Assembly (NCBI GenBank): GCA_015068085.1
Contig: SVLF01000011.1
Location: 1 to 57,333 of the forward strand
Direction of reading: 5' to 3'
From: Oscillospiraceae bacterium
Lineage (GTDB): Bacteria > Bacillota > Clostridia > Oscillospirales > JAAYXM01
Length of the DNA: 57,333 nucleotides
Shown here: piece by piece, positions 8,418 through 17,708 of the stretch
How the letters are laid out: every line of letters begins with the position of its first letter
How positions within the stretch are numbered: the first letter of the stretch is position 1
The notes under the pieces: model-generated
Databases searched by the model: none
What the model was told of the DNA's origin: nothing
Seen by the model: the letters and a program-made list of their open reading frames with translations, nothing else
Program-made: the position numbers and the translations under genes

Positions 8418-9293
8418 ATGAAACAGGTTAGCAAAGGTTTTTATACTGCTATGGGCACTCCGCTTAACGCAGACGGAACGGTTTGTGAAAAAGGCCTTCG
8501 TGCTCATATAGAAAACCAGATTGAAAACGGCGCGGCGGGCGTGTTTATAATGGGTACCATGGGATGTCAGCCGGCAATTAAAACAAGTGAATATGCTAAA
8601 ATCGCCCGCATCGCATCCGATACGGTTAAGGGCAGATGCTCGCTTCTCATCGGAGCTATGGATAATTCTATCGCAAGAGTTCTTGACAGAATCGAGGCTT
8701 TAAAGGGCTGCGATCTCACCGGCGTTGTGCTAACAACTCCGTTTTTCTTCCCGTGTGAGGGAGAGCTTCTTGTAAACTTCTTTACGCAGATTGCAGATAA
8801 GTCGGAATTTCCGATATACCTCTACAATCAGCCGTCTGTCACAAACAATATGATAACGAATGCAGACTTTGCTGTTCTTGCAAAGCATCCGAATATCAAG
8901 GGAATAAAGACTGCGGATATATCACATGTGAGATACATAAAGGCAAACCTTCCTGATTTTGAGGTGCTTTACAGCCATTCGGATTTGTATGCATCCGCGG
9001 CAGCACTCGGCGTGGATAAATTCCTTGAAGGTATGTTCTGCGCGACGCCGAAGAACGCAAAAATTGTTGCAGATGCATTCATCACAGGTGATGTAAAGTC
9101 TGCAAATGAGGCATTGCAGAAGATACTTAAGCTTCGCGATTATTATATCGCAGCGGGCATCAACCCGTGCCTTACAAAATCGCTCAATCTTCTTGGAATT
9201 GAAGGTAATTGCAATCTTGATTTTGAGCCTGCGCTTTCGGAGAAGGCCGGCAAAAAGGTTGAAGAGATAATGCGCGAAATAGGCGAAATATAA
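8418..9293 (+). CDS. Dihydrodipicolinate synthase/N-acetylneuraminate lyase family aldolase
   Basis: A 291-residue class I aldolase of the DapA/NanA superfamily, acting through a Schiff base with a 2-oxo acid. The Schiff-base lysine is in GIKTADIS and the catalytic tyrosine in YLYNQP. The usual GTTGE loop is GTMGCQ, so this is not a standard DapA (a true dapA lies at 50541). Candidate activities are KDG aldolase-like, N-acetylneuraminate lyase-like or hydroxy-oxoglutarate aldolase-like. It is the first gene after the operator-controlled promoter, ahead of secreted polysaccharide-active proteins, which favours cleavage of a sugar-acid breakdown product. The specificity is inference. Confidence 0.85.
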   Translation: MKQVSKGFYTAMGTPLNADGTVCEKGLRAHIENQIENGAAGVFIMGTMGCQPAIKTSEYAKIARIASDTVKGRCSLLIGAMDNSIARVLDRIEALKGCDLTGVVLTTPFFFPCEGELLVNFFTQIADKSEFPIYLYNQPSVTNNMITNADFAVLAKHPNIKGIKTADISHVRYIKANLPDFEVLYSHSDLYASAAALGVDKFLEGMFCATPKNAKIVADAFITGDVKSANEALQKILKLRDYYIAAGINPCLTKSLNLLGIEGNCNLDFEPALSEKAGKKVEEIMREIGEI

Positions 9294-9359
9294 AAGAAAC
9301 TTTCCGAAAAGGAAATTTACATATATAAATTCATTTTATATTTTTGGAGGAGATTGACA

Positions 9360-11354
9360 ATGAAGAAAAAATTATTATCTCTCGCAATAGCAATTTGTAT
9401 GGTAGTGGCAATGCTGCCGACAATGGTACTTTCCGCAGGCGCGGAAACAGTTGATGCAGAATATAAGATTGTTTATGAGTTTGGTTCTAATTCCGGAGCA
9501 ATAATGTATACGGATCCACAAACAAGCACATACACGCAAACGAAAGGTCTTTGGACTGGAATGGCTTCTTCAGGTAATGTTGGAGGATATATGTGGGGAA
9601 ACCGAGCAAGAATTGATACGACAGAAGCAAATCCATGGTATGCGTTGAAAATCAAGGTTCCCGTTGCGAATACATATGTTGTGAGTTTTATAAAATACGG
9701 AGCGAATGGTGGTGCTGATTATGGTGTTGGGAATGTTTATCTCATTGCAGCGGATAGATATCCCTCTTTAACTGACGAGAATATCGCTTCTGCGATAAGT
9801 GAAGCTAACGTTGTTGAGAGTGACATTGATTATTCGGTTGACAATGGAACAACAGCTCAAAAAACAGCTTACAAAGACCGTCCGACGCTTTCTCTTGATG
9901 CGAAGGAATATATTGTTATTTTCAAGGCTACAGGCACAAATAAAACGGGGTATAAACAGTTTGTAACAGCTCTTATTCTTTCAACATTAAATGCGAGTAA
10001 CACTCACACTGCTCTTAGTAGCGATAAACCGGTGTTCACTGGAACAGTAAGTGTAAACAATCCGGAAATTCTTGTTGGTAGCAATATTGAAACGGTATCT
10101 GCCTCTATTTATAAAGTTGCAGATGGATATAATAAGGCTAAAAGTTATGCGCATAGTAAAACGCTCGTCGAAGATAAAAGCATTATCACCTTCGAAAGTT
10201 CCAATACAAGCGTCGCTACCGTTGACTCGGATGGAAATATAACTGCAGTAGGCCCGGGAACCACTGAAATTACTGCAAAGCTTACTGACGGTACATGCGG
10301 TAGCACAATTCCTGCTACTCTTACCGTCAAGGCCGCAGAACCGGATGAAGACGAGCTGTTCACCCGAGAATTCGGTGAGGGAACATACGAAATAGATACA
10401 AATAAAGCTTTCACAGAAAACACACAGGCAACTGTAAATGTGTATACCGCAACTCTCGGAGGAGAGAAAAGTGATGCAAAAGTAGAATCCGTTAATCGCG
10501 GTGAAATATTCACTGTAGAAGCAGATGATAAGACGAGCGAAGGATTAACATTCCTTTACTGGGTGAAAGGTCTTTCGGATAAGAAGCAGATTCTCACAAG
10601 AGATAGAACTCTCGAATTCATTCCGACTGTTGAAGCTTCTCACGTCATCGCAGTATACGAACCGACAAGTGGGGCAACTGTTTCGGGTGAAAACTTCTAT
10701 AACGCAAACGGTCAGTTGCTTACGAATGTAGGAATAAAAGACAACAAAATGCCGTCGCTTCCGTCAATGACGGGCTATGGAACAGCTTCCGCCTGGGTGC
10801 AGTATGGCACAAACAAAGAGTTTGCGGCAGGCGAAAACGCACCGACAGAGAACCTTATGTTCGTTGCAAAGTACGGTGAACCTACAACAACCTATGTAAT
10901 TGATGTTGTGGACGGTTCGGGAGCGGGCGACTACACCTACGGTGAAGAGGTAACCTGCACGGCAACTGTTCCGGAGGACAAAGTCTTCAAGTGCTGGACA
11001 AAGACTCCGGCAGGAAGCACAACGGCAAAAATCATAAGCCTTGATTCGACATATACATTTAATGTTTGGGAAGCTTGCACGCTTACGGCTGTGGTTGTGG
11101 ATAAAGCACCGGTATTCACCGGAAATAAGTTCAGCATCATTCTCAGCACAATGGGAGCTGTTGACGGCAACACTGCATATATGGCAGAGTTCGTGGGTCT
11201 CGGAGATGCTGTTGAAAAGGGCATTATGTTCGGAACAAAGAAAGTCGCAATGACTACAAATGCAGCACAGTTTACGGTTGTTAATGATACAATCGAAACC
11301 GATATAAAGGGTTATGCAATTCTTTCCGACGGTACGGTAATTTACGATAAATAA
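9360..11354 (+). CDS. Secreted protein with carbohydrate-binding-like module and Big_2 (Ig-like) domain
   Basis: A 664-residue exported protein of unknown function. A signal peptide (MKKKLLSLAIAICMVVAML, cleavage near SAGAE) starts at the ATG at 9360, which has GGAGG 9 bases upstream; an in-frame TTG two codons earlier is too close to that site. Residues ~30-210 form a beta-rich module with WYALKIKVP and GVGNVYLIA. The same module occurs twice in the next protein. Residues ~225-320 are a bacterial Ig-like Big_2 domain (SVATVDSDGNITAVGPGTTE). Two repeat-like beta regions around 385-570 share the phrases TFLYWVKGLSDK and KVFKCWTKTP. No anchor or catalytic motif is seen. It probably binds glycan or partners the lyase encoded next. 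Confidence 0.7.
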   Translation: MKKKLLSLAIAICMVVAMLPTMVLSAGAETVDAEYKIVYEFGSNSGAIMYTDPQTSTYTQTKGLWTGMASSGNVGGYMWGNRARIDTTEANPWYALKIKVPVANTYVVSFIKYGANGGADYGVGNVYLIAADRYPSLTDENIASAISEANVVESDIDYSVDNGTTAQKTAYKDRPTLSLDAKEYIVIFKATGTNKTGYKQFVTALILSTLNASNTHTALSSDKPVFTGTVSVNNPEILVGSNIETVSASIYKVADGYNKAKSYAHSKTLVEDKSIITFESSNTSVATVDSDGNITAVGPGTTEITAKLTDGTCGSTIPATLTVKAAEPDEDELFTREFGEGTYEIDTNKAFTENTQATVNVYTATLGGEKSDAKVESVNRGEIFTVEADDKTSEGLTFLYWVKGLSDKKQILTRDRTLEFIPTVEASHVIAVYEPTSGATVSGENFYNANGQLLTNVGIKDNKMPSLPSMTGYGTASAWVQYGTNKEFAAGENAPTENLMFVAKYGEPTTTYVIDVVDGSGAGDYTYGEEVTCTATVPEDKVFKCWTKTPAGSTTAKIISLDSTYTFNVWEACTLTAVVVDKAPVFTGNKFSIILSTMGAVDGNTAYMAEFVGLGDAVEKGIMFGTKKVAMTTNAAQFTVVNDTIETDIKGYAILSDGTVIYDK

Positions 11355-11364
11355 TATCCTTACA

Positions 11365-11392
11365 AAGGGCAAGGGCAGATGCCCTTGTCCTT
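11365..11392. other. Intercistronic hairpin
   Basis: A 13-bp arm pair (AAGGGCAAGGGCA / TGCCCTTGTCCTT) with one mismatch and a two-base loop and no T tail. It may stabilise the upstream message or reduce read-through between the two secreted-protein genes. Confidence 0.5.
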
Positions 11393-11418
11393 CACGACTA
11401 AAAAACAGGAGAAAAACT

Positions 11419-14400
11419 ATGAATAAACGTCTCATTTCATTTATTCTCTCAATATGTATGCTACTGTCGCTGCTTCCGGCAGGCACGCTTTTCGCCGGAG
11501 CAGAAGATGAGAGTTATATATACGAACTAAGCTATGCAAAGCATTATTCAATAAATCCTGCTGCTTATGATGCTACTGCTGATAAAGCAAAAATAAAGTC
11601 ATTGACATTTGAAAACGATACAATAGCTGCATATAAAGCAGATAGTAATGTTTATAATGCGTTAATAAGAAAAACACCCCGGTTTGACATATATCTGCAG
11701 ACAACTCCGTCCGAGAGCGTTGGCTCATGGATTGCTCTGGATATAGAGCTCGAGAAGGATGGTCTTTACACTTCAAAATATGAGCCGTACAACCAAGGCG
11801 GTGCAGGTATGGTTGGCGATGTTTATCTGCTTCCTTACAGCACAAATTTATCAGATATAACATCCGCAATTTCAACAGGAACTAAAATCGCCTCCGGCGT
11901 GGATTATTCCGTAAAATCATCCGCGCAAACAAAAACGCAGCTTTATCTCGAAAAAGGAAAACATACTTTACTTATTTACTGCACGGGCAGCGGCAGTAAA
12001 ACAGACGGTACAAAAACTCGTTTTTATATGTCGTTCAAGCAGTTCTCGCTTGAATGGAACGGAATGCCGAGCACTAAAAACTCACTTGTGCCGGAGAAGG
12101 CACGCATAACAGCAGGAGAAACAACTGCCCTCACGGTTACGGACAGCAACGGCAAGGAGCTTTCTGTCTCAGAAATAAAAGAAATGAGCTCATCTGATGA
12201 GGAAATAGCAACAGTTGATGCGGCTTCAATGACTGTAACCGCAGGCAACAAGACCGGCAACGCAAAAATATCCGCAAAGCTTGTTGTGGACGGAAATGAA
12301 TGTGAAGCTGTTGGTTCGGTACGCGTTATAAACGAGAAAAATTCCGGAGCATCGGTTAAGGCAACTCTTGACGAAAGGCTCTCAACATGGGTAAACCCCG
12401 GATATTACAGAGATCCTAATCCGTATTACGATACAGCGACAACGGATAAGAATAGGCTGGCAAATGCAAAAAATGACATCGCCGGCTTTGAAACAGGTGA
12501 TGGGATTACCGCCGAGTATACAGATGGCTGGAGCTGGTACGGCGACAGCGTGAAGAAGCACGACTGCAAGGCGTTTTTACAGGGCAACGGAGACTATCTG
12601 CGCTTTGATATGGGGCTTGACGATTGGTGTGCGTTTAAAATCAATGTGCCGGCAGCGGGTCGTTACCGTACGGTTTTAAATCACAGCGCCGCGGCTCCGT
12701 GTGCAAACGGTGCGGTGTATCTTATCCCTGTTCCGGGTGACGGAGAAAAGGTAGAGGATTATCTTACCGATGCATATAAAGTGGGGGGCTTTGAGAATTA
12801 CGATCCGGATATTGCATCGGCAGTCAATGAGGGCGCTTACAGAACTGATGTTCTGGACTATGCCTATGCTGACTATGCCGGAGAGCATCTTATTGTATTT
12901 GTAAAAACAGAAGCCCCGGGTCCGAAAAGTAGATACATATATGTGAATGATATATCATTCAGCGGAGCAAGCCCCGTCATTTCCATCGTCACTGAAAGTG
13001 ACCGAGCGATAAATATCGGCGATACTTTTACACTTGATAAGAGTATTATATCGTGGGAGGCTGAGCTTTCTGACTACACGGAGAATTCAGTTATGAGTTT
13101 TGAAAGCCTCACGGAAGATGTTCTAACTGTTTCTGAGGACGGAACGGTTACTGCAGTGGGAAACGGCACCGGTAGAATCAAGGTTACCGTAACATATGCA
13201 GGAACAGAATTTTCTGATATTTATCAGGTTATAGTAGGCTCCGGAAAAACACGTCGAAGCTTTTATTCCGAAGAAATGATAAACAATGCTGTAAGCAACT
13301 TCAAGCGCTTTGACTGGGCAAAAAAAGAGCGGGATGATGTTGTTGAAGAGGCGGATAAGCTTCTTCTTAACGGGATAGATACGTTGTATAACCTTATAAC
13401 CTCTCAGGAGCTTCCGCGTTCAAACACGGTGGCGTTCCGAAAAAATGATACAGGGCAGTATACCTGTGTTTATTGCGACGCTCAGCTTAATAAGCTCGGT
13501 CACGGAACAACACAGCCGTTTATAATGGATATTTTTGCACGTCCGTGGAAAATTCAGTGTCCTGAGTGCAAGCGTCTTTTCCCATCGAATGATTTTGGAA
13601 GCTTTTATGAGCTCGGAATTTCCTCGAACGGAAACTGGAGCTATATGCAGGCACTGCAGAAGCACCATGAAAAGTTTGTCTGTGCAAGCGGCTCTTCCTG
13701 CGAATGTATTGCGCCGCAGGAAGGACGCGGAAGTGATGAGTGGAACAGATACTATGGTTACGGAAAGGGATATCTGAAAAACGAGTATTACAGTGAAGTA
13801 GGAACTTCGCTCGGTGTTGCACCGGAAGAAGTTGATCGCTGGGCGGTGGATGACGGCTGGGGGTATGAATATGAATATACTCTTGCAACGGGCACCGTAG
13901 AAAAGCGATGCGAGCCATTCATTGCATTTTATAATTACCGTCTGTGGCAAAAGTACATAAAGGATGCAATTGAAAATCTTTCGTTTGCATATCTTTATAC
14001 CGGTGAAGAAAAATACGGCAGAGCAGGCGCTGTTATGCTCGACAGAATTGCCGATGTGTTCCCTGAGTTTGACACAACGGAGTGCGGTGCCCAAACTAAA
14101 TTTGCCGTAGGTGACGGAAACTCAAGCTATCTTGTACCGAATTCCCAGACAGGTAAGAATGATACTGTGTATAAAAGCCAGGGGAAAATACTCGGTAGAC
14201 TTCATGATGCAACTCTTGCACAATCTATAGTGGTTACATATGATGCGCTTTTTCCGATATTCGAGGATGAGTGGGTTATAGATTATCTTGAGGAGAAGGC
14301 GCGCCTCTACGACATGGAAAATAAGAAGGATTCTGCGGCAAAAATACGCTCAAATATCGAAAACAATTATTTCCGAGAGATATTCGATGCTATATGCGAA

Positions 14401-15735
14401 TGGAGAATAAGCGCAAACTTCGGCGTTACGGAAAAGCTGTTGGTAGAGATGGCAATAGTGCTTGATACATTGCCGGAAACTGAGGACTGGATAAACTTCA
14501 TGTTTAAAACCGGCGGACACAAAAGCACCCAGGGCAGAGTGGATAACTACGGTTTTGCTTATGACGGAGGAAATGCCGGAATTCAGATTATGAACAAGGT
14601 TGATCGTGACGGACAAGGATACGAGGCGGCGCTGGCATACAATATTTCTATGGCAACAAATGTTTCGTCAATATGTGAGTCCCTCGGGAATTACTACAGA
14701 GTGTCGGAGCTTGAGCTTGCAGACGATTCAAACATTCTTGAAAATCCGAAATTCCGCAGAATAATGGCCGCTCCGCTTGATATAATCCTTTGTTCAAACA
14801 CGGCACCAAATGTCGGCGACCACGAAACCTATGGAAAAGCATATACAGGACTTACCCTTCCGTTACTTCTCCGTATGTACACATTCTTTGAGGATGAGCC
14901 GGAACGTCGGGAAATAGTTGCAAAGCTTATATATCAGACTAACGGAAAGAAAACAGACGGGTTGTATACAAGCATATTTGATGCTGAACCGGAAGAAATT
15001 GTGTCTGACATAGATGAATTGTCCAAAAACGGATTTGATATTGTTCTTCCAAGCAGAGACTTAACAGGCTACGGACTCGCTGTTCTCCGCGGCGGTGACT
15101 GGATAAATTCAGCGGATAAAGTAACAAACGTAAATAACCAGTATGATTATTATTTGTGGTATGGTGATAACAAAACAAGCTCCCATTATCACTTTGATAA
15201 GCTCTCACTCGGATTCCATGCATACGGTTTGCCTGTAGGCGATGATATCGGTGAGCCGGTGAACAAAACAAACGGTGATCCATACAGATTTGAAGTTGCC
15301 AAGCACACGGTTTCCCATAACACAGTAATGGTAAATGATGCATCGCAAGGCGCATGGCAGTATGGAAACCCACGTCATTTTGATTCTGCAGAAATGGTGC
15401 AGCTTACTGACGTAGAAGCTCCTGAGGTTTATTCTGCGCAGGGAGTTGAAGAATACCGCAGAACACTCGTGAGTGTAAAGGTAGATGAGAGCATTGCATA
15501 TGCTGTTGACTTTTTCCATGTAAAAGGCGGTAATGACCATCTGTATTCATTCCACGCTCTCGGTCGGGAAGCTGAATTGAGTGACAATCTTGAATTTGTA
15601 AAGCAAGCAGATTCAGAGACAGGTGAATACATCGGTTCATACCAAGGGGTAGATAAACTTTGGGGAGGCAGCAACCAAAACGGCGATGCGGATGGTATGG
15701 CACATATAGCTGGTTTGGCGAAGTTGACAGAGTAA
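11419..15735 (+). CDS. Heparinase II/III-family polysaccharide lyase, N-terminal and catalytic part (frameshifted)
   Basis: The first 1438 codons of a very large exported lyase, predicted to cleave uronic-acid polysaccharides by beta-elimination. Order of parts: signal peptide (1-28); beta module 1 (~30-210, WIALDIELE, GDVYLLP); Ig-like domain (~225-308); beta module 2 (~345-515, WCAFKINVP, GAVYLIP); second Ig-like domain (~520-605, VLTVSEDGTVTAVGNGTG); an alpha/alpha toroid (~610-1150) with two CxxC pairs (CVYCDAQL near 681, CPECKRLF near 712) that probably bind zinc; and the start of the heparinase-type beta-sandwich with HYHFDKLSLGFHAYG (~1255) and HTVSHNTVMVND (~1296). The frame stops at 15735, but the domain plainly continues in another frame from about 15690. 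AGGAG precedes the ATG. Confidence 0.85.
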   Translation: MNKRLISFILSICMLLSLLPAGTLFAGAEDESYIYELSYAKHYSINPAAYDATADKAKIKSLTFENDTIAAYKADSNVYNALIRKTPRFDIYLQTTPSESVGSWIALDIELEKDGLYTSKYEPYNQGGAGMVGDVYLLPYSTNLSDITSAISTGTKIASGVDYSVKSSAQTKTQLYLEKGKHTLLIYCTGSGSKTDGTKTRFYMSFKQFSLEWNGMPSTKNSLVPEKARITAGETTALTVTDSNGKELSVSEIKEMSSSDEEIATVDAASMTVTAGNKTGNAKISAKLVVDGNECEAVGSVRVINEKNSGASVKATLDERLSTWVNPGYYRDPNPYYDTATTDKNRLANAKNDIAGFETGDGITAEYTDGWSWYGDSVKKHDCKAFLQGNGDYLRFDMGLDDWCAFKINVPAAGRYRTVLNHSAAAPCANGAVYLIPVPGDGEKVEDYLTDAYKVGGFENYDPDIASAVNEGAYRTDVLDYAYADYAGEHLIVFVKTEAPGPKSRYIYVNDISFSGASPVISIVTESDRAINIGDTFTLDKSIISWEAELSDYTENSVMSFESLTEDVLTVSEDGTVTAVGNGTGRIKVTVTYAGTEFSDIYQVIVGSGKTRRSFYSEEMINNAVSNFKRFDWAKKERDDVVEEADKLLLNGIDTLYNLITSQELPRSNTVAFRKNDTGQYTCVYCDAQLNKLGHGTTQPFIMDIFARPWKIQCPECKRLFPSNDFGSFYELGISSNGNWSYMQALQKHHEKFVCASGSSCECIAPQEGRGSDEWNRYYGYGKGYLKNEYYSEVGTSLGVAPEEVDRWAVDDGWGYEYEYTLATGTVEKRCEPFIAFYNYRLWQKYIKDAIENLSFAYLYTGEEKYGRAGAVMLDRIADVFPEFDTTECGAQTKFAVGDGNSSYLVPNSQTGKNDTVYKSQGKILGRLHDATLAQSIVVTYDALFPIFEDEWVIDYLEEKARLYDMENKKDSAAKIRSNIENNYFREIFDAICEWRISANFGVTEKLLVEMAIVLDTLPETEDWINFMFKTGGHKSTQGRVDNYGFAYDGGNAGIQIMNKVDRDGQGYEAALAYNISMATNVSSICESLGNYYRVSELELADDSNILENPKFRRIMAAPLDIILCSNTAPNVGDHETYGKAYTGLTLPLLLRMYTFFEDEPERREIVAKLIYQTNGKKTDGLYTSIFDAEPEEIVSDIDELSKNGFDIVLPSRDLTGYGLAVLRGGDWINSADKVTNVNNQYDYYLWYGDNKTSSHYHFDKLSLGFHAYGLPVGDDIGEPVNKTNGDPYRFEVAKHTVSHNTVMVNDASQGAWQYGNPRHFDSAEMVQLTDVEAPEVYSAQGVEEYRRTLVSVKVDESIAYAVDFFHVKGGNDHLYSFHALGREAELSDNLEFVKQADSETGEYIGSYQGVDKLWGGSNQNGDADGMAHIAGLAKLTE

Positions 15736-17657
15736 ATTCTCCTGAAAACGCAGATGTGTTCAGTATGGATTGGAAAATAGACGATCATTGGAAGGTTCTT
15801 ACTCCGCAACAAAAGAATTTGCATGTGCGCTTGACGATGATTAACAGCAGTCCATTATCGGAAATTACTGCAACATCGCTTATTCCTCCACAAGTAAAAG
15901 GAGCAATGGATAAAACTCGTTATCTTTTTGCGCGTCGTACATCTCAGGACGGTGCTGCGCTTGATACACTCTTTACTGCTGTTGTAGAGCCGTATAAAAA
16001 CGAACGCTATATTACGGATATCGAACAGGTAACTGTTGAAAGAGCAGACGGAACCCCTGTTTCAAACGACGAAGTAAAGGCTGTTAAGGTTACGCTTGCA
16101 GAAAGCGGTCGTGAGGATTATATTGTATACGCGAAAGATAATTCTGTAGAATATAAAGTTTATTATAGTACCGAAGACGGAGATAAGAACTTCGTATTTT
16201 GCGGATTTGTCGGTGTTGTTTCTGTGAATCGCGGAGAAATAATTTACACTTATATAAATGACGGCACCGCGATAGCAGACAAAAAAGAACTTGTTTCCGA
16301 ATATGCCGGAAGCGTGTCAGGATTTCAAACTGACAACTCAACCGATAATTTTGTTGATGTTGAATTTATCTCCCGTCCGGAAGAGATTTCGTCTCTTGTC
16401 GGCAGATATATCTATATCAACAACAATTCGGATGCAAACGGAGCTTATCGCATAGAGTCTGTATCTGAGATTGACAATGGTATTCGCCTCAACATCGGGG
16501 ACACAACGCTTATAACCGGTTATAAAGATGTTTATGATTTCAAAAAGGGATACGACTATAATGTATCCGCTACAAATGAGTTCATTATTCCTATGAGTTA
16601 TGAGATGGATAATTCTCCAGAATTCACTCCGCTTTCGGATAATATAACAACCTCGGCAGGAAGCTCAATAAGCGTACCGTTGAATGCAACAAGCGAGGTT
16701 GGTGAAGCAATAGCTTATAAGGCAGTGCAGCTTCCTCGCGGCGCAAGTCTCGACACAGAAACGGGTGAGATTAAATGGAAGCCGGATTCTTCTCAGGTTG
16801 GTAACAATGTAGTTATAGTAAAGGCTATTGATGAGATGGGACGTGAGGATAGCATAAGCTTCAATATAACCGTTTACGGTGCGACAACCGGAAAGCCATC
16901 TGATACAACGACCGAAACACCAACCGCGGGAAATGAAGGAACTGCCGGCGGTGGAGGTGGTGGCGGTGTTGCCCCGACCGACAAACCTGAAGCAAGTGAT
17001 GACCAAACCGAACTCCCGCCTGATAAAAATACGGATGAGGAGAAAAATACCGCACCCGACGCGTCGGGTGAAACGGATATCATCCGTTTCACAGACCTTT
17101 CTAACCATGCGTGGGCAGCTGATGCGATAAACTCCCTCGCCGATGACGGGGTAATAAAGGGAACAAGTGCAACTACCTTTTCTCCTGCCGCAAACATCAC
17201 CCGTGCAGACTTTGCAGTGCTCCTTGTTCGTGCGTTCCGCTTAAGCTCGGATGATACGGAAAATTTTGATGATGTAATGGTGAATGATTATTATGCATCC
17301 GAGCTTGCGATAGCGCGAAATACAGGAATTGTTAACGGTATTGGTGATAACTGTTATGCTCCGAGAAATACGATAACCCGCCAGGATATGATGGTAATTG
17401 TATATCGAGCACTGCAGAGCCTTGGTAATGAGCCTCCCTTGCCTAAAGGGAGGGGGACCGTCGAGGACGGTGGAGGGATTTCTCCCTCGCAATATCCCGA
17501 CTTCACTAACGTCGCTCCTTACGCCCGCGATGCCGTATCCGCACTCATCAGTACAGGTCTTGTAAACGGAAAGAGTGGGTGTATCGCACCAAACGACTAC
17601 ACAACCCGTGCAGAAGTTGCGGTACTCATAAAGAGAATAATTGATTATACGAAGTAA
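15660..17657 (+). CDS. C-terminal part of the same lyase: rest of beta-sandwich, cadherin-like domain, three SLH domains
   Basis: Downstream fragment of the frameshifted lyase; natural-looking sequence begins near GTYSWFGEVDRVN (about 15695), and the ATG at 15660 is probably not a real start. It completes the heparinase-type beta-sandwich (DHWKVLTPQQ), then has a linker, a putative-Ig/cadherin-like domain (FTPLSDNITT to FNITVYG, about 16620-16880), a Gly/Pro/Thr linker with seven glycines, and three SLH domains at about 17074-17244, 17250-17427 and 17493-17654 that would anchor the enzyme to the cell wall. The linker between SLH 2 and SLH 3 is enlarged by an inserted hairpin repeat. Either one base is missing (mutation or sequencing error) or the enzyme is a pseudogene. 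Confidence 0.8.
   Translation: MGRQQPKRRCGWYGTYSWFGEVDRVNSPENADVFSMDWKIDDHWKVLTPQQKNLHVRLTMINSSPLSEITATSLIPPQVKGAMDKTRYLFARRTSQDGAALDTLFTAVVEPYKNERYITDIEQVTVERADGTPVSNDEVKAVKVTLAESGREDYIVYAKDNSVEYKVYYSTEDGDKNFVFCGFVGVVSVNRGEIIYTYINDGTAIADKKELVSEYAGSVSGFQTDNSTDNFVDVEFISRPEEISSLVGRYIYINNNSDANGAYRIESVSEIDNGIRLNIGDTTLITGYKDVYDFKKGYDYNVSATNEFIIPMSYEMDNSPEFTPLSDNITTSAGSSISVPLNATSEVGEAIAYKAVQLPRGASLDTETGEIKWKPDSSQVGNNVVIVKAIDEMGREDSISFNITVYGATTGKPSDTTTETPTAGNEGTAGGGGGGGVAPTDKPEASDDQTELPPDKNTDEEKNTAPDASGETDIIRFTDLSNHAWAADAINSLADDGVIKGTSATTFSPAANITRADFAVLLVRAFRLSSDDTENFDDVMVNDYYASELAIARNTGIVNGIGDNCYAPRNTITRQDMMVIVYRALQSLGNEPPLPKGRGTVEDGGGISPSQYPDFTNVAPYARDAVSALISTGLVNGKSGCIAPNDYTTRAEVAVLIKRIIDYTK
17429..17490 (+). 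repeat. Palindromic repeat inserted in frame between SLH domains
   Basis: About 62 bp holding three consecutive hairpins: CCTCCCTT/AAGGGAGG (17433-17453), ACCGTC/GACGGT (17457-17471) and GAGGGA/TCCCTC (17473-17488). It is translated as a proline- and glycine-rich spacer. The CCTCCCTT-AAAGGGAGG pattern is one I recall as a dispersed repeat in gut Firmicutes; this recollection was not checked. Confidence 0.65.
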
Positions 17658-17668
17658 GTTCAGACGAC

Positions 17669-17690
17669 GTGGGAGGGGAAGCCCTCCCAC
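17669..17690. other. Hairpin after the lyase gene
   Basis: A perfect 9-bp stem GTGGGAGGG / CCCTCCCAC with a 4-base loop and no T tail, between the lyase stop and the next gene; a possible attenuator or mRNA 3'-end protector. Confidence 0.5.
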
Positions 17691-17708
17691 ACAAAAGAGG
17701 AATAACTA

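Noticed and set aside
15655-15735. Programmed -1 frameshift in the lyase gene
   Set aside because: No X-XXY-YYZ heptamer is present in the overlap; C-CAA-AAC is not a canonical slip site, and no strong downstream hairpin was seen.
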